From NCBI GenBank assembly GCA_964626495.1, contig CAZVFT010000035.1:1-23672 (forward strand): a stretch of DNA of 23,672 nt, read 5' to 3'. The notes below the pieces were generated by a model. The model ran no database searches. It was not told the DNA's origin and saw only the letters and a program-made list of their open reading frames with translations. Below, piece by piece: positions 1-8,123 of this stretch (the stretch's first letter is position 1; each line of letters begins with the position of its first letter). Both the position numbers and the translations under genes were made by a program. Source of the DNA: JACNLN01 sp964626495. Its GTDB lineage: Bacteria; Fidelibacterota; Marinisomatia; Marinisomatales; CAZVFT01.

Positions 1-52
1 CCAACTTCGGGGAGTTTCAGACCTGTTTCAAAACTTTTACCGGACACTAGTG
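1..52. mobile_element. Left-edge IS-like terminal inverted repeat (partial element)
   Basis: Bases 35-52 read TTTTACCGGACACTAGTG. The reverse complement of 23636-23654 reads TTTTAACCGGACAGTAGTG, which matches apart from one substitution and one extra A. The two copies point outward from the window, so an insertion sequence probably continues off each edge. An open frame runs from base 2 to a TAA at 89-91 and crosses the repeat, so it could be a transposase tail, but it is too short to judge. I cannot name the IS family. The match is seen directly; the IS interpretation is inference. Confidence 0.45.
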
Positions 53-155
53 AAAAAAGGAGTTAAATTATTCATGAGAAAGCTTTGTTAAATATTTCAA
101 TCTTGTTTTTAAACATTGGATTGGCAAAAAAATATTAATTCAACTGGAGGAAAGA

Positions 156-1457
156 ATGAAAAAAGTTTATGTAGGCATGTCCGCTGATATTATTCATCAC
201 GGACATTTGAACATAATCAATGAAGCAAAAAAGTTAGGGAAAGTTATTGTTGGCTTATTGACGGATGCAGCCATAGCAAGTTATAAACGACTTCCCCTTA
301 TTCCTTACAAACAACGAAAGATGATTGTTGAAAATATAAAAGGTGTTGATGAAGTTGTTCCTCAAGAGACATTGGACTATGTTCCCAACCTTCGGAAAAT
401 AAAGCCTGATTTTGTTGTTCATGGTGATGATTGGAAAACCGGAGTTCAGGAAGAAACACGTCAGCGAGTTATTGATGCATTAAATGAATGGGGTGGACAA
501 TTGGTTGAACCGGAGTATACGGAAGGTGTTTCATCTTCCCAGCTTATAGATACGTTGAAAGAGAGAGGAATTACACCAAACATAAGATTAAAATCTCTGA
601 AAAGATTACTAGATACAAAACCAATATCCCGTTTTATGGAAGCACACAATGGTTTAACAGGCCTTATTGTTGAAAAAACAAGTGTTCAAAAAGGAAGGCA
701 GAAAAGGGAGTTTGACGGGTTGTGGTTAAGCAGTCTTACGGTTTCTACATCTATGGGTAAACCGGATACAGAGGTGGTTGATTTTTCATCAAGGTTCCAG
801 ACTATTGAAGAAATAATGGAAGTAACGACAAAACCCATTATTGTTGATGGAGATACGGGTGGGAAAACGGAACACTTTCGATTCAAAGTTAGAACTCTGG
901 AGCGCCTGGGCGTTTCAGCTGTTATTATAGAGGATAAAATTGGTGTAAAGCGAAATTCGTTATTTGGAACTGAAGTATTTCAGGAGCAAGACACCATTGA
1001 GAATTTTTGTGAGAAGATTAGAGAAGGTAATCGTGTGTTGGTTACGGATGATTTTATGATCATTGCCCGAATTGAGAGTTTAATTCTTAAAAACGGAATG
1101 ACGGATGCATTAACTAGAGCAGAAGCATACATAGGAGCTGGCGCTGATGGAATTATGATACACAGTAAAGAAAAGAATGGGAAGGAAATAATCGAGTTTT
1201 GTGAAAAGTATCAATCCTTTGAAAATAGGGTTCCTTTAGTTGTTGTTCCATCTACCTTTTCACATATTACAGAAGACGAGTTCAAGGATTTGGGTGTAAA
1301 TATTGTTATTTATGGAAATCACTTGATACGGGGTGCATATCCAGCGATGATCAAGACAGCAGAATCAATTCTTCAACACAAACGATGTGAGGAAGCATCA
1401 GATCAATACTGTATGCCAATTAAGGAAATTTTAACATTAATCCCGGAGGACTATTGA
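156..1457 (+). CDS. aepX: Bifunctional cytidylyltransferase / phosphoenolpyruvate mutase
   Basis: It converts PEP to phosphonopyruvate, the C-P bond-forming entry step of phosphonate synthesis, and also carries a nucleotidyltransferase domain. Residues about 1-140 are a cytidylyltransferase-like fold with the nucleotide-binding H14-H-G-H17 motif and the conserved GDDWKTG stretch. Residues about 160-425 are PEP mutase of the isocitrate lyase superfamily: the metal-binding region is D231-G-D-T-G-G, and the signature E259-D-K-x-G-x-K-x-N-S268 is complete. The ATG at 156 follows a strong GGAGGAAAG ribosome binding site. The stop shares one base with the ATG of the decarboxylase gene. The same domain order occurs in Fom1 of fosfomycin biosynthesis, where the N-terminal domain makes cytidylyl-2-hydroxyethylphosphonate. 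That role here is inference from domain order and neighbours. Confidence 0.93.
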   Translation: MKKVYVGMSADIIHHGHLNIINEAKKLGKVIVGLLTDAAIASYKRLPLIPYKQRKMIVENIKGVDEVVPQETLDYVPNLRKIKPDFVVHGDDWKTGVQEETRQRVIDALNEWGGQLVEPEYTEGVSSSQLIDTLKERGITPNIRLKSLKRLLDTKPISRFMEAHNGLTGLIVEKTSVQKGRQKREFDGLWLSSLTVSTSMGKPDTEVVDFSSRFQTIEEIMEVTTKPIIVDGDTGGKTEHFRFKVRTLERLGVSAVIIEDKIGVKRNSLFGTEVFQEQDTIENFCEKIREGNRVLVTDDFMIIARIESLILKNGMTDALTRAEAYIGAGADGIMIHSKEKNGKEIIEFCEKYQSFENRVPLVVVPSTFSHITEDEFKDLGVNIVIYGNHLIRGAYPAMIKTAESILQHKRCEEASDQYCMPIKEILTLIPEDY

Positions 1458-2590
1458 TGGGGATTTCTCCTCTGAAATTTTATACTGTTTTAGCTGATAA
1501 AAATGTAGATTTTTTCACAGGGGTTCCAGATTCACTGTTAAAACAATTCTGTCTATGTATTGATGACAATGTGTCTAAGAATCGCCATGTAATCGCTGCC
1601 AATGAAGGTAACGCAATTGCTCTTGCTGCCGGTTACCATCTGGGGACGGGCAAGATTCCTTTAGTATATATGCAGAATTCAGGACTGGGGAATGCAGTAA
1701 ATCCACTTTTATCTCTTTGTGATCCCGATGTGTATTCAATTCCAATGATTATTGTTGTCGGATGGAGGGGTGAACCGGGTGTTAAGGATGAACCTCAACA
1801 TATAAAACAGGGGAAAGTTCAATTGGATTTAATAAAAGCACTGGATCTTCCCTATACTGTTATATCCAAAGATGAACAAAATATTAGTACTAAAATAACT
1901 AATGGTATTGAACAGGCTGTAAGCGAAAACCGACCGTTTGTGTTTGTCATTAAAAAGGGGACTTTTAGTAAATATGGTCTAGAATCCTCATCAGATGAAG
2001 AAAAAATGATGAGTAGGGAAAAAGCATTGGAGATAATGTTGAGCCAATTTCCCGAAGATGTTATCATTGTGTCAACAACCGGCAAGACATCACGTGAGAT
2101 TTTTGAGATCAGGGAAAGAAATGGAGAACCACACTACAAAGACTTTCTTACGGTAGGTTCAATGGGGCATTGTTCATCAATCGCTTTAGGGATAGTAATC
2201 TCCAACCCAGAAAGGAAGGTAGTTTGCATAGATGGTGATGGTGCGTTAATCATGCACATGGGCAGTCTTTCTACAATTGGCAAATTAAAACCGAAAAATT
2301 TTTATCACATCCTGATGAATAACCAAGTTCATGAATCCGTTGGTGGACAGGAAACATCAGCAAGATTTATTGATATTCCTGAGTTGGTAAAAGCAAATGG
2401 ATATGCTAATGTGTTTTTTACAGATAATGAAGAAGGATTAATATCTCGTATCGGGAAGTTTATGAAGGAAACAGGTCCGAATTTTCTTGAAGTGAAAATA
2501 AAATCCGGTTCCAGAGAAGACCTGGGTCGTCCTACGGTACAACCAGTGGACAATAAGAAAGCCTTCATGAAATTTGTTCGGGATAAATAA
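1457..2590 (+). CDS. aepY: Phosphonopyruvate decarboxylase
   Basis: A thiamine-diphosphate enzyme that decarboxylates phosphonopyruvate to phosphonoacetaldehyde, the irreversible step that pulls the unfavourable PEP mutase reaction forward. The N-terminal half has the Pyr domain with the AANEGNAIALAAGYH segment, which holds the catalytic Glu. The C-terminal PP domain carries D259-G-D-G followed, after about 27 residues, by the NN of MNNQVHESVGGQ; together these form the ThDP/Mg motif. At about 378 residues the protein is the usual length for the family, which is shorter than acetolactate synthase. I place the start at the ATG at 1457, six bases after GGAGGA, rather than the TTG at 1454. It overlaps the aepX stop by one base, so the two are translationally coupled. 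Confidence 0.92.
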   Translation: MGISPLKFYTVLADKNVDFFTGVPDSLLKQFCLCIDDNVSKNRHVIAANEGNAIALAAGYHLGTGKIPLVYMQNSGLGNAVNPLLSLCDPDVYSIPMIIVVGWRGEPGVKDEPQHIKQGKVQLDLIKALDLPYTVISKDEQNISTKITNGIEQAVSENRPFVFVIKKGTFSKYGLESSSDEEKMMSREKALEIMLSQFPEDVIIVSTTGKTSREIFEIRERNGEPHYKDFLTVGSMGHCSSIALGIVISNPERKVVCIDGDGALIMHMGSLSTIGKLKPKNFYHILMNNQVHESVGGQETSARFIDIPELVKANGYANVFFTDNEEGLISRIGKFMKETGPNFLEVKIKSGSREDLGRPTVQPVDNKKAFMKFVRDK

Positions 2591-2681
2591 ATCGGCGTAT
2601 CTAAAGGACATAGCTATGCAAATTGATGAAAAACACGAATGAAAATAACAAATGACAAAATATAAATATCAAATAAATCGC

Positions 2682-2706
2682 AATAACAAAATTCAAAATA
2701 ATTCCT
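2682..2706 (+). repeat. Left imperfect inverted repeat flanking the S23-type gene
   Basis: This 25-base segment matches the reverse complement of 3174-3198 at 21 of 25 positions. It lies at the end of a very AT-rich stretch (about 2630-2710) made of variations on AAATAACAAA. Together with its partner it brackets the S23-type four-helix-bundle gene. Confidence 0.5.
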
Positions 2707-2773
2707 TAATCGGTTTAATATCATTGATATGATAATATGAACCAAGTCAAAAAAAAACAAACCTGTTTATGAT

Positions 2774-3106
2774 TTGGAAGAAAGGACTTTCTTATTTGCT
2801 AAAGATGTTAGACTTTTTGTCAAAACTCTTCCGAAAACATTAGCTAATTTTGAAGACGCTAAACAAGTCATTAAATCTTCAGATTCGGTAGGTGCCAATT
2901 ATCTGGAAGCAAATGAAGCTTTAAGTAAAAAAGATTTTTTGATGAGAATTAAAATAAGTCGTAAAGAGGCAAAAGAAAGTAAATATTGGCTCCGATTAAT
3001 TTTTGAGACTAATGAATTAAAAAATGCCGATGTAGCCAGAAGATTGATTCAAGAAGCAGACGAATTAAAGAAAATATTATCTTCCATTATTGAAAAATCA
3101 AAATAG
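2774..3106 (+). CDS. S23-type four-helix-bundle protein (start apparently frameshifted)
   Basis: A small, highly charged, helical protein of the 23S-rRNA-intervening-sequence / four-helix-bundle family. Typical features are ERTFLFAKDVRLFVKTLPKT, SSDSVGANYLEANEA, KKDFLMRIKISRKEAKES and YWLRLIFE. Its cellular role is not established; related proteins include the DGR accessory protein Avd. The TTG at 2774 has no ribosome binding site and is probably not the true start. The frame upstream of it reads KPVYDL, the usual N-terminal continuation. An ATG at 2737 enters that frame only if the nine-A run just after it had eight As, giving MNQVKKNKPVYDLEERT. So there is either a homopolymer sequencing error, a real frameshift or slippage. 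It lies between aepY and the dehydrogenase, bracketed by inverted repeats. Confidence 0.8.
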   Translation: MEERTFLFAKDVRLFVKTLPKTLANFEDAKQVIKSSDSVGANYLEANEALSKKDFLMRIKISRKEAKESKYWLRLIFETNELKNADVARRLIQEADELKKILSSIIEKSK

Positions 3107-3152
3107 GGCGTAGGTATAAAATGTGTAAAATGGGTTTTGAAATTTATGAATT

Positions 3153-3177
3153 GTCTCGAAGAGACTCCTCCGGAGGA
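3153..3177 (+). repeat. Paired short hairpins downstream of the S23-type gene
   Basis: GTCTC-GAA-GAGAC (3153-3165) can form a five-base-pair hairpin. It is immediately followed by the perfect 12-base palindrome TCCTCCGGAGGA (3166-3177). No U-tract follows directly, so this is not a clear intrinsic terminator. It overlaps the start of the right inverted repeat and may belong to the same inserted unit. Confidence 0.5.
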
Positions 3178-3198
3178 ATTTATTTGTTTTTTGTTATT
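3174..3198 (-). repeat. Right imperfect inverted repeat flanking the S23-type gene
   Basis: The inverted partner of 2682-2706, with 21 of 25 positions matching. It is followed by more of the same AT-rich wording (TTGTTATTTGTG-like). The dehydrogenase gene starts about 60 bases further on. Confidence 0.5.
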
Positions 3199-3257
3199 TG
3201 TGCTTTGTGATTTTACTGAAGAAATCTATAAACCTTGAAATACCGATACGAAAATTT

Positions 3258-4352
3258 ATGTATTTTAATCCCGTCAAGGTTATAGAAACCAGTAATTGGG
3301 TCAAGGCAGTATCCAGAAACTCGGCTGAACTAGGAATAAAGAATCCTCTGATTACTACGTCTCCTGAGATTCTACAGCTGCAGAATATTTTTTCTGTTTT
3401 CGACCAGAGTTCGATCTTTAGTAACATTGGCTCAAATCCTACTTTTCAGAGTTGCAAACAAGCAATCGCTTTCAGCAGGAAAGGGGAATTTGATGGTGTC
3501 ATAGCAATTGGTGGCGGATCGGTCATGGATACGGCAAAGGTTGTTATGGCATCTATAGGAACCGGGATTAATGATGTTGCTCAATTGCTGAAATTTACCA
3601 CTTCTTATGAAGCCAGAGTCCCAGGCATTTTTATTCCAACCACCCATGGCACAGGGAGTGAAGTAACCATGTGGGCTACGGTATGGAATATGGAAGAGAA
3701 AGAGAAATATTCACTTTCTCATCCTGACCTCTATCCTGATATAGCTGTGCTGGATGGAACTTTAACTCTTAGTTTACCTGTTCATATTTCTTTATCGACT
3801 ACATTGGATGCGTTGAGTCACAGCTTTGAAGCTATCTGGAATAAGAATGCCAATCCGAAATCCACGGATTACGCGATTGAAGCCATTTGTTTGATTTTGG
3901 AAAATATTGAAAGATTAAAGGGTGAACCACATAATCTTGATTTGAGAAATGTGTTGCTAAAAGCATCCAATATTGCAGGTTTAGCATTTTCAAATACAAA
4001 AACTGCTACAGCTCATTCCATAAGTTACCCTCTGACGCTCACATATGGTATTCCGCATGGGGTAGCATGTTCTTTACCATTGCTTCCGCTGTTGCACATA
4101 AATAAGGCTGTGGTAGAAAAGGAATTGAATCTAATAATCAAGAAGTTGGAAATGAGTGGCTTCTCTGAACTTGAAGATCGTATTAAACAAATTTCCGGTA
4201 ACATGTTGAAGTTTAATTTAAGAAGTTGGGGTGTTGCTCAATCGGATTTATCCGTTTTATTAGATCAGTCATTCACGAAAGGGAGAATGGAAAATAATAT
4301 TGTTGATCTTACCAAAGATCAGGTGTGTAAAATATTGGAAGAAATCTATTAG
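3258..4352 (+). CDS. Iron-containing alcohol dehydrogenase, probable phosphonoacetaldehyde reductase
   Basis: A group III (iron-dependent) NAD(P)H alcohol dehydrogenase. The GGGSVMDTAKV nucleotide-binding motif, the THGTGSEVT segment, DALSHSFEA and the later HSISYPLT...HGVACSL region hold the expected metal-ligand Asp/His positions. In phosphonate clusters such enzymes reduce phosphonoacetaldehyde to 2-hydroxyethylphosphonate (FomC/PhpC-type step). Here it follows aepX and aepY, and no aminotransferase is present. I choose the ATG at 3258 (MYFNPVKVIE) because that is where family similarity begins. The open frame continues back to a TTG at 3198, but those residues look like translated flanking repeat. 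There is no good ribosome binding site, which fits the idea that the S23 unit was inserted just upstream. Substrate is inferred from context. Confidence 0.85.
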   Translation: MYFNPVKVIETSNWVKAVSRNSAELGIKNPLITTSPEILQLQNIFSVFDQSSIFSNIGSNPTFQSCKQAIAFSRKGEFDGVIAIGGGSVMDTAKVVMASIGTGINDVAQLLKFTTSYEARVPGIFIPTTHGTGSEVTMWATVWNMEEKEKYSLSHPDLYPDIAVLDGTLTLSLPVHISLSTTLDALSHSFEAIWNKNANPKSTDYAIEAICLILENIERLKGEPHNLDLRNVLLKASNIAGLAFSNTKTATAHSISYPLTLTYGIPHGVACSLPLLPLLHINKAVVEKELNLIIKKLEMSGFSELEDRIKQISGNMLKFNLRSWGVAQSDLSVLLDQSFTKGRMENNIVDLTKDQVCKILEEIY

Positions 4353-4358
4353 TGAATT

Positions 4359-5426
4359 ATGAACTCACATCAGTACAAGTATCTGTTTTTTGTAACAAAA
4401 CCCTATTCATTTCCGATACTTGAACCGATTCAGGAATTTATCAAGAAAAACAAAAGTGGAACGGTCTGCTGGTTTACTGCAAGTAATGCAAGGAAATTAA
4501 AGCCACCTGGCAGGAAATTACACTCGTCATCAGAAGTAATGAATTTTAATCCTGATGCGGTAATCGTACCGGGGAATATAGTACCTGATTTCTGGTCTGG
4601 ATTAAAAGTGCAGATTTTTCATGGTTTGGATGATGAACCGAAAGGTTTTTACCGCATAACAGGTTTTTTTGATTTATACTGTACTTTTGGACCGAATACC
4701 ACCGACAGATTCAACCATCTTGCGAAGCGATATAAGAATTTTTTGGTAAGGGAGACAGGCTGGCCCAAACTTGATCCGTTGTTTCTTAATAAATCCGATA
4801 ATGAAAGAACACGACAGCAAGTGACAGAAAATCTCGGTTTTGATCCAAAAAAACCAATAATATTATATGCTCCAACTTTCCCGCCTAAATATACGAGTGT
4901 ACTGGATCTACTGCCTATTTTTTTTAAGCTGAGAAATGTCCCATATCAGTTTTTGATAAAATTTCACACTCTTTTAGACCAAAATATTCAGCAACAATAC
5001 AAAACATTGAAAAGTCAGAATATCAAGGTTGTGGAAGATATTAACATTCTTCCATATTTGCAGATTGCCGATGTTCTTATCACGGATACTTCTTCAGTAG
5101 CCTATGAATATATCGTTTTGGATAAACCTGTTATCACTTATAGAGCTATTGCAAGAAAAGATAAGGGAATTAATATCCAATATGCTGATGATTTGCAAGG
5201 GGCAATAGAACGGTCCCTGGCAGATCCAGAGGAGTATTCACAGAATCGTCGGCACTGTTTGGACGAAATTCATCCATATATTGACGGTAAATCGTCTTCG
5301 AGGGTAATTGAATCGATTGAAGAAATATTAGAATCAGGTATTCATAAAAAGTTGAAAGCCAAACCAAGAAACTATGTGCGGAAATGGCAGATCAGACGGT
5401 TAATTAAGAAGTGGGAGCGAGAATAG
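4359..5426 (+). CDS. TagB/TagF-family (CDP-glycerol glycerophosphotransferase-like) transferase, copy 1
   Basis: A GT-B-like transferase of the family that moves glycerol phosphate or ribitol phosphate from CDP donors onto teichoic-type polymers. Family landmarks in order are IFHGLDDEPKG (first catalytic-type His), ETGWPKLDPLF, ILYAPTF, LIKFHTLL (second His), and the C-terminal donor-binding block ILPYLQIADVLITDTSSVAYEY. The tail is Lys/Arg-rich, consistent with membrane-surface attachment, and no transmembrane segment is evident. It starts six bases after the dehydrogenase stop, so it belongs to the phosphonate operon. The likely donor is a CMP-activated phosphonate, but donor and acceptor cannot be read from sequence. 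This copy keeps the canonical TD-x-SS motif. Confidence 0.83.
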   Translation: MNSHQYKYLFFVTKPYSFPILEPIQEFIKKNKSGTVCWFTASNARKLKPPGRKLHSSSEVMNFNPDAVIVPGNIVPDFWSGLKVQIFHGLDDEPKGFYRITGFFDLYCTFGPNTTDRFNHLAKRYKNFLVRETGWPKLDPLFLNKSDNERTRQQVTENLGFDPKKPIILYAPTFPPKYTSVLDLLPIFFKLRNVPYQFLIKFHTLLDQNIQQQYKTLKSQNIKVVEDINILPYLQIADVLITDTSSVAYEYIVLDKPVITYRAIARKDKGINIQYADDLQGAIERSLADPEEYSQNRRHCLDEIHPYIDGKSSSRVIESIEEILESGIHKKLKAKPRNYVRKWQIRRLIKKWERE

Positions 5427-6539
5427 TTGAGTAAGATTAAAATATTGTTCAAGATGTTTTACCTGTATCACAAGACAGCTTATGATCCGCTGATCGAGGT
5501 TTTCCGCAATGATCCTCGTTATGATGTTGCTTTGTCGCTGACTCATGAAAACAGACGCACCTTTGGGATATTTACTAAAAAACTGTCGCATGAATTTCTG
5601 AAAAAGTTTGAAGATCAGGGATATCATATTTCTGATGAAAAGGAAGAATTTGATATTGTTGTGGTTCCAGATGTTGTGAATGAGTCGGATTTTGATAATA
5701 CATTGCTGTGTCTCGTATATCATGGAATCACCTTCACAAAAACGGTCACATTCAGAGAATTGAAGAAACATCGTACAGGTCGGTATATGATTTTTGCTGA
5801 AGGTGATTATTCGGTACAGCAATTGCATAAATCTGGTTGTTTGTTCAACTCCGAAGTATACAAAGTAGGATATCCTAAAATGGATCCTTATTTTAAAAAA
5901 AATCAATTCGACCGGGAGGAAATACTTTTGTCACTGGAATTGAACCCGGATAAAAAAACAGTTTTGTTCGCACCGACATACAAACCTACTTGTGCCTATA
6001 GATTGAAAGACGAAATATTTGAAGCAACAAAAAATTATAACCTGATTATTAAACTGCATCATTATGTCTGGCGGGGGAAGTTTGCAAGGCACAACCAGCA
6101 TAAGATTTTTGAACGGCGGCTGTCGAAGTATTCACATGCGGTGATTATTCCTCCAGATGATTATAATATACTGCCTTTTATGGCTGCGGCGGATACATTA
6201 GTCTCTGAAGCTTCAGGTGCTATTACGGAATTCTTAGCGACCGGAAAGATCGGTGTCATATATAATCTGGATTATGACTTGCTGAAACATAGTGATGGTG
6301 AACCTCTTCTGACTATTGATAATCGCGAGTTTCTAAAAGACTCTTTTGTCCATATAAATCGTGCGAATGAATTAGAAGCTGGAATCAAAAAGGCATTGAG
6401 CCCTACAGAAGAGATGCTTCTTGCGTCGAAAAGAGACAGAGAATATTTCTTCTACAAATTAGATGGAAAAGCATCTGAGCGAATCAAAGCAGAAATTGAA
6501 CGTCTCTTTGAAGAGGGTACTCATTTCAATCTAGTATAG
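5427..6539 (+). CDS. TagB/TagF-family transferase, copy 2 (divergent donor motif)
   Basis: A second, clearly different member of the same family. Landmarks are CLVYHGITFTKT, VGYPKMDPYF, VLFAPTYKPT, IIKLHHYVWRG and the C-terminal ILPFMAAADTLVSEASGAITEF. Both catalytic-type His positions are kept, but TD-x-SS of copy 1 is replaced by SEASG. This suggests a different donor, acceptor or role. It starts at TTG 5427, directly abutting the TAG of copy 1, with GGGAG upstream; that arrangement implies coupled translation. The family is confident. The role in attaching phosphonate to a glycan or lipid is inference. Confidence 0.8.
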   Translation: MSKIKILFKMFYLYHKTAYDPLIEVFRNDPRYDVALSLTHENRRTFGIFTKKLSHEFLKKFEDQGYHISDEKEEFDIVVVPDVVNESDFDNTLLCLVYHGITFTKTVTFRELKKHRTGRYMIFAEGDYSVQQLHKSGCLFNSEVYKVGYPKMDPYFKKNQFDREEILLSLELNPDKKTVLFAPTYKPTCAYRLKDEIFEATKNYNLIIKLHHYVWRGKFARHNQHKIFERRLSKYSHAVIIPPDDYNILPFMAAADTLVSEASGAITEFLATGKIGVIYNLDYDLLKHSDGEPLLTIDNREFLKDSFVHINRANELEAGIKKALSPTEEMLLASKRDREYFFYKLDGKASERIKAEIERLFEEGTHFNLV

Positions 6540-6897
6540 GGAAAAGATCAGAACTCCTGACTTATCGCAGTTAAAATTGTCGCAATAGAAACCCAGAAAT
6601 GAAGGCATATAACAAGTCTTGGGTAGGGTGATGAAAATTGGGTTATGCGAGCTCCGTTTTTTATAATAGGACGCAGATTTTCAAGATTTTCCGGATAATA
6701 AATAAAAGAAAACCATGAATGAATAAATCGGAAAATTAACCTTAAATGTTCGTTACTCCCACAGTTGGAAGTGGAGAATAATCCGGAAGAATAGATAAAA
6801 GAGCAGGATTGTCTTAATTCATTAACCTTAATCCTTTTCAGTAAATGAGGATTCTTCATAAATTCTCACTGAAATCAGAAAGTTAATTGGAGGTTTC
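6540..6897. other. Gene-free spacer between phosphonate and glycolytic operons
   Basis: About 360 bases with no convincing gene. A 103-codon minus-strand open frame (6548-6859) has no recognisable motif. It is read across AT-rich sequence containing a wording like GGACGCAGATTTTCAAGAT, which looks like intergenic repeat debris. The only functional signal is the ribosome binding site TGGAGG (6888-6893) ahead of the GTG at 6898. Confidence 0.6.
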
Positions 6898-8103
6898 GTG
6901 AAAATAGCTTTTTTAACAGCAGGTGGACTTGCTCCTTGTCTTTCAGCATCTATTGGTGCATTGATTCAGTGTTATAATGACCTTACACCAGATGCAGAAA
7001 TGATTGGATACCTGAACGGTTACCGGGGTCTGTTACTGAGGAAAAGTATATCCTTCTCTGATGCCGTGAAGAATAATGCAGATGTATTGCTGAAATACGG
7101 AGGTAGTCCCATTGGAAACAGCCGGGTGAAACTCACCAATGTTGATGACTGTGTGAAACAGGGATATGTGAAAGAGGGGAAAAATCCATTAGAAGTAGCA
7201 GCGAAGCAGCTGATAAATGACGAGGTAACCATTCTCCACACCATCGGTGGTGATGATACAAACACGATGGCTGGGGAGTTATCAAGATTTTTATTGAAAA
7301 GTGACTACGAATTGACTGTCGTTGGATTGCCAAAGACTGTGGATAATGACGTCATTCCTATTTCTCAGACATTAGGTGCTTGGACAGCTGCAGAGCAGGG
7401 AGCGATATTTTTTGAAAATGTGGTTAATGAGAATACTACCAGCACCCGTCAGCTTATTATCCATGAGGTGATGGGACGCCACTGTGGATGGCTTACTGCA
7501 GCTACTGCTTTTGAGTATCGAACACGGCTAAGGAAAAAGCGTTTTCTGCCAGAAGTTTTATTAACTCGCAATCGATGGGATATTGATGCAGTGTATGTAC
7601 CGGAAATAGCAATAGATATGAAAATGGAAGTAGAAAGATTACAGAAACGGATGGATGAGAAAGACGGTGTGAATATTTTCCTGAGTGAAGGAGCTGGAAT
7701 AGATACGATTGTCAAGGATTTGGAAGCAAAAGGTGAAAAAGTCCAGAGGGATGCTTTTGGACATGTAAAGTTAGATTTCATTAATCCGGGAGAGTGGTAT
7801 GCAGAACGATTTACAGAACTATTGAGGGCAGAGAAAACGCTCGTTCAAAAAAGTGGTTATTTTGCTCGCTCAGCTGCTCCGAATGAAAGGGATCTTGACC
7901 TGATTACCCGTTCTGCCAACCTTGCTGCTGAGTGTGGAGTAAATGGAAAAGGTGGAGTTGTAGGTCTGGATCAGGATAATAAGGATAAACTGACTCTTAT
8001 CGATTTTTCTCGGATCAAAGGGGGGAAACCGTTTGATATTAACGAAATATGGTTCGGAGATATGTTGAGAGAAATTGGTCAGCCTGAGGGTAAGAAACTT
8101 TGA
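6898..8103 (+). CDS. pfp: Pyrophosphate-dependent 6-phosphofructokinase
   Basis: It phosphorylates fructose 6-phosphate reversibly using PPi instead of ATP, in the cytoplasm. The phosphoryl-donor loop is G117-G-D-D-T121; the Asp in place of the Gly of ATP-PFK (GGDGS) is the classic PPi marker. The catalytic block P145-K-T-V-D-N-D151 has Lys where ATP enzymes usually have Gly, which also indicates PPi use. The substrate-binding MGR motif is in HEVMGRHCGW. At 401 residues it is the usual length for one PPi-PFK subfamily. The GTG start at 6898 is set by TGGAGG just upstream. It forms an operon with the aldolase that follows. Confidence 0.93.
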   Translation: MKIAFLTAGGLAPCLSASIGALIQCYNDLTPDAEMIGYLNGYRGLLLRKSISFSDAVKNNADVLLKYGGSPIGNSRVKLTNVDDCVKQGYVKEGKNPLEVAAKQLINDEVTILHTIGGDDTNTMAGELSRFLLKSDYELTVVGLPKTVDNDVIPISQTLGAWTAAEQGAIFFENVVNENTTSTRQLIIHEVMGRHCGWLTAATAFEYRTRLRKKRFLPEVLLTRNRWDIDAVYVPEIAIDMKMEVERLQKRMDEKDGVNIFLSEGAGIDTIVKDLEAKGEKVQRDAFGHVKLDFINPGEWYAERFTELLRAEKTLVQKSGYFARSAAPNERDLDLITRSANLAAECGVNGKGGVVGLDQDNKDKLTLIDFSRIKGGKPFDINEIWFGDMLREIGQPEGKKL

Positions 8104-8123
8104 AGTAGAAAGGAATATTGATT

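Noticed and set aside
6548..6859. 103-codon minus-strand open frame
   Set aside because: No motif, no ribosome binding site and intergenic-repeat-like wording.
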